Shown here piece by piece: positions 25,270 to 37,416 of a DNA stretch of 64,000 nt; position 1 is the stretch's first letter, and each line of letters begins with the position of its first letter. This DNA is from Hyphochytrium catenoides (Eukaryota; Sar; Hyphochytriomycetes; Hyphochytriales; Hyphochytriaceae), in assembly GCA_900088475.1 (NCBI GenBank), contig FLMG01000350.1, positions 1 to 64,000 on the forward strand, in the 5' to 3' direction. The translations under genes were made by a program, and so were the position numbers. The notes beneath the pieces were generated by a model. That model was not told the DNA's origin and ran no database searches. It worked only from the letters and a program-made list of their open reading frames with translations.

Positions 25270-26164
25270 ATGGATGAGCAGAAGGAAGCTGGAGCAAATA
25301 AGAACGCTAAGAGCATATCTGCATTGAGGCCGGAGCTGGTAATTGGCGCGAGGGTGGCCGTCAAGACCATCTCCAACGACAAAGTGGAAGGAGAAGTCTT
25401 TACGCTGGATGACAAAACCGGGATTCTGGTGCTATGTAAGAGACTTTATGCTGTACAACTGAAAGAGATGACTCTGATAGAACATCCCTACTGCAGCTGA
25501 AAGCCTTAAGCACACAACCCTCAAGAAGGAGCTCAGATTCATATCGTTCGCAGCTGTTGAAGAGATCGAGGTGAAGTATGCTGACCCAACAAGGTTGCAA
25601 TAGTTGTCACGGGGTGCTTCACTTAGTCACGTGGTTTTCATCCCGGTTGTAGGTAACCAAGCCTAGCGATGGGGCGAGCCTAAGTAAACTTCAACCTATT
25701 AGTGAAGAGCAGTTACTGCGAGCAGAACAGAGAAATTTAGCCGCCCGAAGAGAAGCTAACTCACGCATTGGGGTTGGCGTGACACCAGAAGCTCAGGAAA
25801 TTTTTGACGCACTAAGCAAAACGTACGCGCTCATACCGCACGGGAACACTTTCAGATTCTTGGCCGCTAACACTACGCTGTGATATAGGTTACCCTGCCG
25901 CTGGGACGAGCAGAATATCATCGTGCTAAACAGTGTGACCATTAGGACCCCATATAATGCTGAGAATTGCAGCTCTTCAGACGTGAACGCTCTGAAGAGG
26001 ATTAGATTAGTGGTGAGCCTCAGCACTGATACTTGGCAGATTAGAGAAAAAGGGACTTTGACTAACTTCGCTTCTTACCCTCGGTACCCCTCTCTCTCTC
26101 TCTCTTTTAGCTTGAAGGAGCAAAGAAGAAGATGGTGCAGCAGAGAAAAGCCTCTGCTAAATAA
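25270..26164 (+). CDS. LSM12: LSM12 homologue (Lsm domain plus anticodon-binding-like domain)
   Basis: LSM12 is a divergent Sm-like protein tied to RNA regulation with ataxin-2 partners. The start ATG 25270 leads to ELVIGARVAVKTISNDKVEG and EVFTLDDKTGILVL, the Sm1 half. After an intron (about 25436-25495) comes HTTLKKELRFISFAAVEEIE, the Sm2 half. A later exon gives SDGASLSKLQPISEEQLLRA and RIGVGVTPEAQEIFDALSKT, then PCRWDEQNIIVLNSVTIRTP and YNAENCSSSDVNALKRIRLV. These follow the LSM12 AD domain closely: GVSLEGQQLF, NIVVMEEVVI and PPYQVENC in the animal protein. The stop is TAA 26162-26164. The next gene, on the opposite strand, ends 77 bp downstream, so the two are tail to tail. An in-frame alternative without the first intron stops early and breaks the Sm fold, which supports the splice. 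Confidence 0.88.
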
Positions 26165-26241
26165 TAGATGTAGTTTGGCGCATGATCGCTTTCTGCAAGG
26201 GGTAGTGTGCCCACCGACTTGCATCATGGAATTGTGTAGAG

Positions 26242-26961
26242 CTAAAGTCTGGCCTCTGCGCCATCCAAAAGGTCCACCACAGCCTGAGCCACTTGGTCAT
26301 TGAACTCTCTTTTTGTTCCGAACTGGTGCCCTTGATGGTGTTTAAAGTCCCGCCGTAGTCGAGAGTCATACTTCTGCTTGAGGTTCTCTCCTTCCGCAAC
26401 AAAAGGATCCTTTTCTCCCAAAATGTGGATGGAGGGTGTATGCAGCACGCCAGGTAATAGAGAGGCTACTGTTGGATCCTTGGCTGTTGGCAGAAAACCA
26501 CAGACCAGGATAGCGAGCCTAATTGAGGGAAAGCCTGTCTTTTGCATTTGTGCGCAGAGTAGTGTGGCGAGTGCAGCTCCCTGCGAAAAGCCGATGATGA
26601 TATCATAGGGACCGTGGACGTCGATATATTGTGAGACGTAGTTCAGCGATTCCTCCACGCCAATGTAGCGGACTGTTTGTTCGTCGTCTGACATTTCGCG
26701 ATCCCACCACTCAAAATAAGGCCCTTTACCAAACATCTCCTTTACATCTGCAGAGGTGTCCCCTTTGGCTGGATGTCTGGCGTTCAAATAGTCAAATTCC
26801 ACTCTTCTCCCCTGCTGTCTCCTTTCTAAAGCTGCCTTAATGAAGGAAACCTGGTACTTCATAACTGTGGTATTGGTGCGCCAGCCGTGCAAACACAGAG
26901 CCCGAAGGCCCGTAGAAGAACTGGACGTTCGCATCGCGGTGGCCACTGCAGACGACATCAT
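26242..26961 (-). CDS. FSH1/OVCA2-type serine hydrolase (alpha/beta hydrolase)
   Basis: A small esterase of the family of serine hydrolases, 239 residues in a single exon. The frame is open further upstream to a TTG, but the first ATG is 26961 (MMSSAVATAMRTSSSS) and I use that. The short Ser/Thr-rich head before LRALCLHGW could be a weak targeting sequence. The nucleophile elbow is GFSQGA with Ser126. The acid is probably Asp185 in LGEKDPFV and the base His212 in HHQGHQFG. The family signature GPYDIIIGFSQGAALATLL and the early segment KGPYFEWWD, like the EWFD-type block of OVCA2, fit well. Members hydrolyse short- or long-chain esters; the substrate cannot be read here. The gene is divergent from the WD40-FN3 gene and tail to tail with LSM12. 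Confidence 0.85.
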   Translation of the reverse strand: MMSSAVATAMRTSSSSTGLRALCLHGWRTNTTVMKYQVSFIKAALERRQQGRRVEFDYLNARHPAKGDTSADVKEMFGKGPYFEWWDREMSDDEQTVRYIGVEESLNYVSQYIDVHGPYDIIIGFSQGAALATLLCAQMQKTGFPSIRLAILVCGFLPTAKDPTVASLLPGVLHTPSIHILGEKDPFVAEGENLKQKYDSRLRRDFKHHQGHQFGTKREFNDQVAQAVVDLLDGAEARL

Positions 26962-27810
26962 CAACCTAAGCTTCAATGATCTGGAACTATTGCCGACATG
27001 GCAACTCCACCCGCGACTGCTATTCGAGATCAACGAAAGTAGAAAGTAGAAGGAGGCCTCAACCTTGATCTCATCACCAACAAAGGAATCACCTGAGCTC
27101 TTGAGCTCTAAGAATCGCTCTCCTTTCTCGTCGTAGAGCCGCCAATAATCCTGTCTGCTGTCTGAACGATGTCATCCTCGCCCCAGTCATCACGTGAGAA
27201 GATTGTTCCCCTTCAGTCGTCACGTGGGCGGCCTGTCGAGGATGATGACGTGGAAAGTAGTATACGAATAGCTATACGAACTACCCCCAAAAGCGCGGGT
27301 CGACTACAACGCACACAACCTCTATAATCACAGTTATCGCCGCTCGATTATCAACTGGCCAGTCAAAACGGTAGTGGCCTGGTAAATGGGTGAGAGGGGA
27401 AAGGTTGTCCACCGTTCTGTAACACTGTTCTATATAATAAAGCTTGAAGGGCCATTGTTCGGGCGGGAATTGGCTAACATCTTTCCCTCTTTCTGCCGTA
27501 GTAGGCGCTTCTTCCAGAACCGCCGCTGCTAGCATGCAGACTATACTCTGCTGTAACAGTGGTGGGACGAGGAAGACCAGACCTCCGGTCACCCATAGTA
27601 CTTGATGGAAACCTCAGTCTCGATAGAATTCCTTTTATAGCTTTCGCTACCCAGAGTCTTAGTGAGCGGACGTCACGTCTGCCCTCATCACTTGACCAAG
27701 CGAGCTTACCATTCGATGAGGGCTCCCCCACATGTTTGCTAAAGCTATTATTTCAAGGTGGGCCCTTGTTTAAATAGACCTATAGTGGTACGGTCCAATC
27801 GCTCGAAACA
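26962..27810. promoter_or_regulatory. Divergent promoter region between the hydrolase and WD40-FN3 genes
   Basis: About 850 bp between two start codons pointing away from each other. It contains the pair of CACGTG boxes listed separately. Minus-strand open frames at 27281-27731 carry no domain and are probably chance frames. Confidence 0.5.
27184..27226. promoter_or_regulatory. Two CACGTG (E/G-box) sites in a repeated context, 30 bp apart
   Basis: CAGTCATCACGTG at 27184-27196 and CAGTCGTCACGTG at 27214-27226 share 12 of 13 bases. The CACGTG cores start 30 bp apart, about three helical turns, so both would face the same side of the DNA. The motif is palindromic and is the classical target of bHLH and many bZIP factors. 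The boxes lie about 230 bp upstream of the hydrolase start and 585 bp upstream of the WD40-FN3 start. Function is inferred. Confidence 0.5.
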
Positions 27811-30800
27811 ATGGCCCTTCCATTGGAGCTCAAAATAGCTCAAACGAGTCGCGTCCCACAAGCATCAAGCTGGGGAGATTACGTCGAAGGGTCTCCATCA
27901 CCCCTCACATTCCACCGCGCGGACTATATAGTGCGGCACCAGGGCTGCTGCGTGGTATCTGATGAGCCTCGCTTCAAGTCTCCTTCTTTCTTACGTCAGA
28001 CAGTCCGCCAGCAAGAGAAGGTTTGTGCTTTTTGTGATTACTTGGGCTTAACTCTGTTGCTGAAAACTCCTATTTCTCTTTCTCAGATTCTCTGCATGGA
28101 CATCTCCGATGATGGCAAGTATGTAATAACTGGCTGCGACGATGGCGGAGTCAAAATCTTTCAAACTCTTTCCACGGAGATTGTTCACGAGTTCTCGGCT
28201 CACCGTGGTGGCGTCCGCGCATGTATTTTCGTGGGATCTTACAACGTCAGCGAAGGCAGAGTCGCTACGGGAGGAAGAGATAGCCAGATAAAGCTATGGT
28301 TTGCGGGGAAGAAGCCAGAACAACTTCTGGTACTTATGGCCAATCAAGCAGCAGTGACCTCTCTTAGAGTTAGTCCAGACCTGACTACATTGCTATCCAC
28401 CTCGATGGACGGTACCGTCTGTCTTTGGGACCTTGGGAACACCGATAGTAGACCAGCTCCACCTTGGGAGACGCGTCTTCAACTGCAGCTTCAGGCGCAT
28501 CCTGACGGCGTGCTAGGATGCCTATTTAAGCCGTCAGGCATTAATCTGATTAGCTGGGGTTCAGGATGTGACAATGAGATCCGAGAGTGGGACTTGTCTA
28601 CGACTAAGGGTGACTCTACCAGCACAATAAACTTCATGGACTCTTTCCTATGCCAAGATTGCGGCTGTGGAAGCACCAATCATATCAGTCTTGAGGGAGA
28701 GCTCCGCTCGACATTTTCGTCCCTTAGTCTGTCGAAGAAGCCACTTACCCTACAAACTGTAGCCACTCTGTTTCACAATGTGGGGCTTGCCATAGAGGAC
28801 GCCGACGCCGCAGGTGCAGTCGCTCAGATAAAGCTTCTGGGATATCACAGGGACAAAGATGACAGCAGCATGGTACCTTGCAACATAGAAGACATCATTC
28901 AATGGTTCCATTGTTCCAATCTTCCAGATAACCTTCAGTACTCCAGGGATTTCGCTGGTGTAACCCGAGGCAAGTGTAGGCTTCACAATGATGTCAACAC
29001 ACCGAAAGGTCAGAAGTCCTGTTCCGCCTTCAGACCTAAGCAAATAACCATGAATGGTATGTACGGGTGTGAGTTATACGCAGCATACTAGGCTACATCC
29101 AGCAACTAATACGCATATTATGCCTTTGATAGAGTCCAAAAGGGATGAGAGAATCAGACAGCTGCTGGTAATCTCTCGAAACCTGTCATCCCAGACGACC
29201 CAGGACATCTGCATAGAGGAAGCGAGAAGCAGCCGTGAAGCTGCCATACGCAAACTTCCTTTTCTGGTGTATGGGGATTCCAATGAGCATATGGCCAAAA
29301 CCTTCAAGTCAGCGTCAAGATCAGTTACTAAAGCTACAGGAAGTGGACACACAGCCGCTGTCACGCATTGCTCTTTGAGCTACAACGGGGGACATCTACT
29401 AGCCTCTGCTTCTGATGACAAGAGTATCCTTCTTTGGGACACCCAGACGCGTAGAGTTGTTCGAAAACTTTTAGCGGGCGGCGGTCAAGGTTGCGAGATG
29501 ACTTACTGCCATTTCAACAAAGACAATGAATATCTTGTAGGGTGCAGTCGCAACGGGCGCGTTCATTTATGGAGTTTGCAAGATGGACAACATCTTCAGT
29601 CAATTGATGGACACGAGGATGCAGTAGTCACCTGCCAGTTCTTACCCTTGGCCGACAAGCTATCAGTTGTTAGCTCTTCATATGATGGCAAGGTAAAAAT
29701 CTGGCAGGTTGAAGCCGGAGGTAAGAAACGCAGAGCAACCCACTTACACCAAGCTTGCTAAATACCACCTGGTTCTAGTGCCTGGGAAATCTTCGCAACC
29801 TCCGAAGGCTGTCATTGTGAGGAGCCGCAATAGCATACGTGTCACCTGGCTAGTACCTCTCCAGGGTAATCTGCCGATCAAGCACTATGTCGTGTCCTGG
29901 CAAAAGTACTACCGCTACGATAGAGCAAACTCTATCAAAGAAGAGATTCAAACAAAGGATGATAATAACGGGCTGCTCCTGGAGAACTTGGCATGGGGTA
30001 GAACTTTTGAGTTTCAGGTAGCTGCAGTTAACGAGATGGGACAAGGCGATTTCTCTGAGCTTTCCCTGCCAGTGACCACCCCTTCCTCAGGTAAGCTCAA
30101 GTGTAAGAGGTTGATACGACATGATGCGCACGAATAACTGCTCTCTATTGAAGTGCCATCCACGGTAGAGAAGGCGCCCGTCATGTACGTTCTAAATGAG
30201 ACTACAATGAGGGTGGTTTGGAAGTCGCCGGACCCAAATGGCAGCAATATCAGGAAGGTGAGTTTATCGTCTGCTTCCCGTTGTATCGCTGCTGCTCTGA
30301 CTGTTGCAAGCTGTCTACTCATGTCATTTCCTCGCTACTCGCTATCTACAGTTTATGGTACTTGTCGAGGGCGGACCCGTAAAGCCTGGTAGCGATGGGT
30401 CAGAAAGCCTAGAGATTAGCTGGGCTGATGCCCTTGACGAGGGAATGATTGAGGAAAGGGCCACCTCAAGCAGCAGAGAAGCCATTGAGAAGAGGGTGTC
30501 CGCCGACCCTATCCTTCGGGCGGCCGTGGCTGTACAGCAACGAAGAACTAGCCGAAGGAAGACCACAATGAAAAGCCCACTCCGGTCAAATTCGTCTGCT
30601 TCCCATGCAAACCTACGTTGCACCTTAGCCTGCACCGTCACTGGTCTTGAACCGCAAGGCACGTATCGGGCCAAGGTGGCGGCCTTCAACGACATAGGCA
30701 AGGGGCCATTCAGTCCACCCAGCATATCTGTGGACCTCGTTCCTTCTGCTATTACTGACGTATCCATCGGAGCAACGCAAGACCTCCAGCTAGCAATTCA

Positions 30801-31035
30801 TATTGCAGAGAGAGAACTTCACGAGGGAAGAGTATTACAGCCTCTTAATCTAGTGACACGCCCTCCTTCGCCACAGCCAGGCAGCAAGAGCACTCGCGGA
30901 GGAGCTAGCACGCAGCGGACCGGGCGAATCTCCATTCTGGATGATATACCGGACGAGCCCCACCTGACGGCAAGCAAGGGAATTGCGGGAGACGTCGATA
31001 ATTGTGATGAGCTCTCTTCTTCCATGTACTCGTGA
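27811..31035 (+). CDS. WD40-repeat protein with two fibronectin type III domains
   Basis: The start ATG 27811 is well placed after a run without coding frames. The N-terminal propeller starts near 28085 with ILCMDISDDGKYVITGCDDG; clear repeats end in VKIFQ, IKLWF and VCLWDLG. A spacer of about 150 residues follows. It includes a conserved-looking Cys cluster (CQDCGCGS). A second WD40 group at 29340-29710 shows LLASASDDKSILLWD, LVGCSRNGRVHLWSL and VSSSYDGKVKIWQV. FN3 domain 1 (about 29790-30090) reads AVIVRSRNSIRVTWLVPLQG and ends VAAVNEMGQGDFSELS. FN3 domain 2 (about 30155-30750) begins PVMYVLNETTMRVVWKSPDP and closes VAAFNDIGKGPFSPPSIS. It holds an insertion of roughly 100 residues in its middle. 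A basic Ser-rich tail runs to the stop at 31035. Four or more introns are present. I do not recognise a named family; a protein-interaction scaffold is inferred. Confidence 0.75.
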
Positions 31036-31584
31036 ACAACATTATTGGACCCTACGAGTGGAAAAGAAGCCCTGGGTCGTCCACCATCTGGGACCAAAGC
31101 GAAGATACTCATCAATGTGAGAATCAACAAGAAGTAGGATAGGCGAACTGATAGGCGACAAGGGAGAGAGCCGTTAACGCTCTTTGGCGCGTTGATGTGA
31201 GATTCAGGAAGTCTTCAAGTGTGCAAATGTGCAAATCGTTCTAGGATGTCTACAGTATCGTGAAATGAGGTTCTTCCGCGAGAAATCTGCATGCTGCTTT
31301 CTGCAAAGTTTATTATTCCTTGTATGAAGAGCTCTGTTACCAGCTGTAGTCTATGGCGGCATGGCACGCCCCCTCTTCTGGCACTCAAGGTGCCGTCCTA
31401 TAAGTGGACAAAGAAAGAAGTTCAGTCGGTCCTTCACTTCTTGATAGGCAGAACAAGTTGTCACTACTATTCCGTCTTGTCCTTTTGATGGCTAGACGAT
31501 CCGCGATCTGACGATAAGGTAGTCGGTGGGCTGTATCAGGCCTACGAGGTAGGGGTGGAATTCGTTACAGCAACGAGCAGTGCG
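31036..31584. other. Intergenic between WD40-FN3 and APC5
   Basis: About 550 bases between two plus-strand genes, expected to hold a 3' UTR and the APC5 promoter. One unlinked open frame (31291-31488) lacks recognisable content. No RNA gene or repeat is apparent. Confidence 0.5.
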
Positions 31585-34500
31585 ATGGCTGCTCACCCAG
31601 CTATTGGAGCAGCTGAGTTACAGCCCATCCCGCCTCTTGCTGCTCTGCCTTCATTGCGTCCAAGCCCCCCAGCTCGTGCTGGAACCATAACACCGCATAC
31701 TATTGCTCTCTGCGTGCTTGTCAACTTTCTTACTGATACCAGCAAACACCAATGTAGCCTTGGGGGTCTTGTTACGGCTCAGCAGCTGGAGGCTGTCGAA
31801 AGGTACCGAGGATACATCGGCGTACTGCTATGATGCTATGATCAATCTAGGCCGGTAACAAGTTATTTGCAACGATTGTTTGTGTTGTTTCTCAGCATCT
31901 CGGTCCACACGGTTCGAGAGCTATCAAACTTCCTACTAGATGAGATCGGGGCGAGTCAACGCGCAACGAATCCAACATTGAGAAGGCTGGTCGGTGAGTA
32001 CTCCTCCATTCAGGACTTTATTGTGGTAGGAATCTAATCTTTTCTTCGCAGCAAAACTCAGTCGGCACCTTGGGTAAGAATGCGCTCAGTTCGCCATCCA
32101 AAGCTGAGCCCACTAACAAGCGTGGCCCCACCTTGTATCGCCAGTTTAGATGGAGGAACGATAACAGGCGTGCTTGTGGGACTTTTTGGCAATATCCAGT
32201 CCCCTGATGATGTCTTTGATATACTTACCTGGATTGAGGTACGAATAGAGGATTGAAATACAGGTTCTTCCTCCACAGCGATACTCATCATGCCCTTCAG
32301 GAGCCTCTTCTTTACGAAGAGGAGGAGCAAGGACCTGCTGATACATCCGGCAGGTGTGCTCCTTTGCCTCTTAGGCAACTGAACCACGGGCTGACCTGCT
32401 GCCACACAGATTCCTTCGAATAGCCAAGAACAGCATGCTTGGGGCTCTACTAAGGAGGACATGCCTTGTTGCTGTGACGGTAGAGGGTCATACGATGAAT
32501 GCTCTCAGCTTGGCACAAGCACTAACCTCCTTCTCCCACTGCAGCTGGAGTTTGGTCAGCTTGTTGAACTGTATGAGGAGATGCGTATATACACCACAGA
32601 CTATTTGAGGGCTCATCAACCAACCGAAAATGAGGGCGCCGCTCTCCCTCTGCTGCCCTCCAACGTATCCGATCACCAAGTTCGGCACTATGTACATGAA
32701 CGGATAGCAGAGGAAACAGACAAGCCAGGACAAAGAGCTCCTAAAAAAGCGGTACCCCATCATGCTGAATGAATTCTTGCCTCCTTAAGCTAATCAATTT
32801 AGCAGGACTCGGAGGTGCAGAGCCTAGAGACTGGATTCCACGACCTTCCGGAAGTCTCCTTTCTTAGCTACCTCCACCATCAATATCACCGGAATCTGCC
32901 TGCTGCGACTGAGAGTCTGCATAAGTATTTTGACTACTCGCTCCGCGCCGACGGTAACCAAAAACGGCCGATGACGCAGTACGCAGTTCTTTGCCTTGCG
33001 ACAATGCATTTCCACGTAAGCACACGATCTTAGCGATTTGCACTATACCTTCACCGTCATTAACCGACCCCGCGTTATGCAAGCTTGGGCACGTACAAGA
33101 GGCACTGGCTGGAATCCAAGAGACCATCCGTATTGCCCAGCAGCAGGGAGACCATCAGTGTGTTGCGTTTGCATTAAGCTGGCTCTATCGCATCCTAGAA
33201 GCTACCGACAGCCCACAACAAGATCAGATACTCCAGCAGAGTATCCAAAGAGCAGGAGAACTCAAGATATGGAAGCTCAAAAGCTTCGCGCGCATGTCAC
33301 TGCTGGAGTCCACTTTGGTAGGCCTTCCTCTACCGAAACGTACATGACAACGGAAGGGAATCTGACTCGTACCATTAGGGAGTCACGAGAGCGGAGTCTC
33401 CGTTGCTGAATGGAAACGCGAATGTGGGTCGTTTCTATACAGCAGTTATCTATCCACAATGACCTCTGCATATAGGCTTCATGCTCACTGCCACTGGAGG
33501 TCTGGGACTATGGTCGGAGCGTGGCTGCGGAGACATCTATTAGGTCAGAGTACTGCTGCGGTTGCATGTGCCACCCAAAAACTCGATTTTCATGGTAAAG
33601 TCTTCACGTAGGAGAGGGGGTGAAGCAACGGTTGAGGAAGCAACCCTAGCACAGCAGCTCCAGAGCCCCCAACAGACTTTGAGGCATGCAGGGAAGTTAT
33701 TGCTCCTTCAATCTTCGGCCTGGGATCTCTTTGGACATGCGGCCCTGGCAGACTGCTCTCTCAACATCATGGTAATAAGTGGTATGTGGGAAGAGCCTTC
33801 TCCTGATTTAACGACTGTCCTGCGCAGATGCACTGCTATCACACCTATTCTACTGCAGACGACTTGCAGATTGCAATCAGCAAAGCTGCTGCCATGGTCT
33901 TTAAGAGTACCTCTTCCACTGACAATGCTTTTGACCTAGCAATCAAAATACTCAAGCAGGTTAGCTTCGGTACTCTCCGCATCAATCATAAGCCTCATCA
34001 GTGTTGTGGCAGGTCAAGGAGTTATATCCTTATAGTAATCACTCGAAGGGATATCAAATGCAATGCCTTCTCCTTCTGGAGAGGGCGTTGAACAGAGGCA
34101 ACTATAGCGAGGGACATCGGCTCGCCCGACAGGTACCTCTTTCCACCCTATCTTTCATGGTAACGCCTCTCATACCTCAGACAAGCAGATGCTTGCCATA
34201 GCCTCTCGCGAGCTAGACAAGACGTTCTATGTTGAAGCTGAACTTAGAATGATCCAATTACTCAGCCAGGAGAGGCGGTATGCTGAGGCCCTTCATCGAA
34301 CAAGGAATGCGCTAAGTTTCTGCAACAGCAAGGTGTGTAGTCACCCGCTGATCCGTAAATTCACCCGCCCTAATACACCTAAAATAGAATATGGCAGCCT
34401 ACGTACCAGTACTTTCCCTCCTTCAGGCGAGAGTTCAGCTTTCTGCACAGCCTCAGTGTCCTCTTGATGCATTGCCATCATTGATGACATGCCTAGCGCT

Positions 34501-35114
34501 CGCGACAAAGGGGAGCTTAAATTACGCGGAATATGTAAGCAACACCAGTAGGTAACCTGACCCGGCAAGGCAGTAACTTCGTACATCGCAGGCTGCTAGA
34601 ACTGTCCTAGCAGATGTGTACTTGCGAATGGGAGATGCTAAGCAGGCTCGCTGCGTTTTGGAAGACATACTTCCGCTAGTGCTGGAACATGGGCATGTCC
34701 TTCTTCAGGCAAGACGGCGTGAACACCGTTATCTTTATGCTTTAATAAGTCTATCCACAGGCAGAGTGTCTAACCCTGTTTGGCAAGTGCCTCTGGCAAG
34801 GCTGGAAAACGGAACGATTACTGATGGAAGATGCGCTAGAATATCTATGTGAAGCTGAAGCAAGACTGATCCGGGTTGATGCGTTCAAGAGCTTAAAAGA
34901 AGTCTACTACCTTAAGGTAATTCTTACTAGCACAGACTCATTCGTGGTGAAGAACGGCCACACAACTGACAAACTTCCGTGTGCACAGTCCCGTATCATG
35001 GATGGGTTGGGCGATATGACAGGTAGAGAGGAGTATGCAGAGAAGTTCTTGCGAATCTCCGGAGACCTCTTGAAGCAAAATACTGAGCCTGTATGGCAAG
35101 AGGTGATAGCCTAG
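31585..35114 (+). CDS. ANAPC5: Anaphase-promoting complex subunit 5 (TPR protein)
   Basis: APC5 is a TPR scaffold subunit of the APC/C ubiquitin ligase that drives mitotic exit. The frame is open before it only through a GTG; the first ATG is 31585. The N-terminus contains ITPHTIALCVLVNFLTDTSK, as in APC5 (ALCVLLNHL). The best match lies at about 32850-33290: AATESLHKYFDYSLRADG, YAVLCLATMHFHLGHVQEAL and IQETIRIAQQQGDHQCVAFA, followed by LSWLYRILEA. This is the APC5 signature RYFDYSL ... EAIRIAQESNDHVCLQHCLSWLY. Later exons give TPR-like helices: YCEAELRMIQLL-type segments near 34230, MGDAKQARCVLEDILPLVLE at 34628 and YLCEAEARLIRVDAFKSLKE at 34840. The stop is at 35114. More than ten short introns are present; the exons between 31900 and 32800 were not fully resolved. 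Confidence 0.82.
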
Positions 35115-37416
35115 CCTAATACAGCCAAGTAGTGAGATGAACGCCCTATCTCTTTGATCGGTAATGGCCTACTACTTGCAAGAGGTCCTGAGCTACCGAT
35201 GAAGTGGTTCTTCTCGTTCGCTTGATACTCAAACATATTATCATACCATCACTGGCGTAGTAGTTCTTAAATACTCTCCTTCTCGCTCTCATCCCGTTGG
35301 TAGCTTTCCTCCTATCGTCAGCGCATTTTCTTCGCTTTGCGTCAAGCAGGACACTGGCGAGTTCTCCGTGGAGGTTTGGCTCGGTCTCTAACGTGACTGT
35401 AACATGATAGCACTTCAATATGAAGCCCCGGAGATGTCTTCGAGGTCTCTGCACGACATGTACGGCTGAGAGCTCCTACTCCTGACAGTTCAAACACTTT
35501 GGGCTGGAGCGGGTTCAAATGCTCTTTAGGTTGTCACCGGCATCAGAACCTGACTTCGTCTGTAGCACATGTGCGAAGGAGATTGTAGTTATCGTGCTTA
35601 CATATGCCAAAGGCCCTGTGCATTGCACAATCGTAACGCGCTGGTGATGGAAACAGTCCATTTGCCATCGCTTCGGCATATCACTCTCCGGTTGATCTTG
35701 GACTAGACTCCGCACACCTCTTGCCTTCAATGCACGACGTGTGTGGCACACACCGTAGGTAGCTCACGCTCCCTGTTAGCTTTCATAACTAGGGTCCTGG
35801 CTCAATGAGTCAATGATGACCATCGGTAAGGTTTAGTAGCTCATGACGTTGTGGTTATGCTGTTGTGGTGGTGTTGTGGCGCGCCCTACCTAAAGACATC
35901 GACAGGTCATATACTTCTAACAGACGTAAGGCCGTCGTCGCCCCATAAGCCCTGGGGCCATTTTGAGTCCGCGCAGATCTTGGGCAATCGCCAATGGCTG
36001 TTCTTAGAGCGACATATGATCTCGTGACCTCCTGCGCTGAGGAGAAAGGCTAACAGTGGTTATGGGTCCACAAAAGCCTTACGTCTGGTAGAAGGAAGGA
36101 AGCGACTGGCGACAACTAGTACTTGAAACGATTCAGTGTGGCGCGTGGGACGCCGCCACAGCAGCAGAGATAACGATACCTGTAATCACCACCACAAACG
36201 CCATCGCTACAATGTCATCATGACACTACATCATCCCTGGCGGTCACTGTTGACTCATCCAAGCAGAATTTTGGCTATGGAAGCTAATAGAGAGCGCGAG
36301 CTACCTACAGCGGAGATTGTATACATGAATGGGCCAAGCTCTGACTGCCAAAGGGCCTAGCACCCCAGTCGGGTGGTAAGGAGTCAAACCAGCGGCAAGA
36401 CTTGCAAGCATGGTACCGGAGTCTTGTAAGACCCTTAGCGGATACAATGTGGCGACAAGGGCGGATATAGCCTTTTCCCAATGTCCCCATCAAACTCTGG
36501 CTTTCTACCATTGCTCAGGGCAGTCCAGCATTTACTAAGGCAATCAGCCAAGTGGCGGGAAGTAGTAGTGACTGTTAACATTCAATGGACTCGACCGAGG
36601 CATCGTAGAAGCTGAGAAACAAGGCGAGGTAGTGAAGCGAGAGCTCTGCCCCCTGATGGACAAAACGATTCAATAGACAGACGGAGCATTGCCGCTTTGG
36701 GTGTTGGGAGTGCCATACCCGACGTTTGGCAGTTATTTTATCAAAGAAAAGGTCTAATCTATAATCATCACACCCAAGTCACAAGGTATTCATAACCCGT
36801 CTGGTCAATCGTTAATGGAACTTGGACGTGAAGCTTGCTGGCAGCCTACGACACTACTGTACAAGAACAATAAGAAAAAGCACAAGAGAGACAGGGAGAG
36901 ATGGTCAGGACAGGCAGAACATTGGCGCCGTTAGGAAGACAGAGGGAAGACAGAGTTCAGAAGAGACAACACCAGGAGGGAGACAGAGATGGCGAGCCAG
37001 ACAGTGAACTAAGAATAATATCATGGGAGGTGGTGGTGGAGAGCTTCTGCAAGAGAGAGAATTGAATGTGAAAGAGAGTCTGACAGAGGTACGGCGTGTC
37101 ATCTGTTATTCTTGTCCGTCATCTTTTGGACTTTCGAAACCAGCTCCATAAATCTTCTTCACGGCTGGAATGCAGAGAACACAAGTTTAGTGGCTCATCC
37201 TACCAGAAGTAGAGTCTTCTTTTGCAGATCAGAAAAAGTGCCATCCCGTTGCTGAGTGGGCACCTTGTAGGTGGCTCGGAGTGCGCTTACTGGGCCGAAG
37301 ACCTCCATGCGGTGCACTGGGCATCTGTCAATGGCAATAGCAGAGCAGCATTAAGTACAGCGCTGCGTTACCCTTTCCTGTATGTGCAGAGTCAAGTAAC
37401 AGATCCGCTAGGAGCC
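35115..37416. other. Long intergenic region upstream of the CRD-NIPA gene
   Basis: A 2.3-kb stretch with no gene I can support. It contains a T/G-rich patch near 35845-35880 and a purine-rich, GAGA-like patch at about 36840-37085 on the plus strand. Short open frames on both strands carry no domains. The last few hundred bases must hold the promoter and 5' UTR of the transporter gene. No tRNA with paired arms was found. Confidence 0.55.

Noticed and set aside
26962-27033. Longer N-terminus for the serine hydrolase
   Set aside because: The upstream extension begins with TTG, not ATG, in a nuclear eukaryotic gene; the first ATG is at 26961 and leaves the whole fold intact.
35500-35530. tRNA-like T-loop string GGTTCAAAT
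   Set aside because: The base after the loop is G where C61 is required, and no matching acceptor, D or anticodon arm can be drawn around it.
37222-37416. Upstream extension of the CRD-NIPA protein
   Set aside because: The extension starts with TTG and would bury the signal peptide; ATG 37417 puts a clean hydrophobic leader at the N-terminus.
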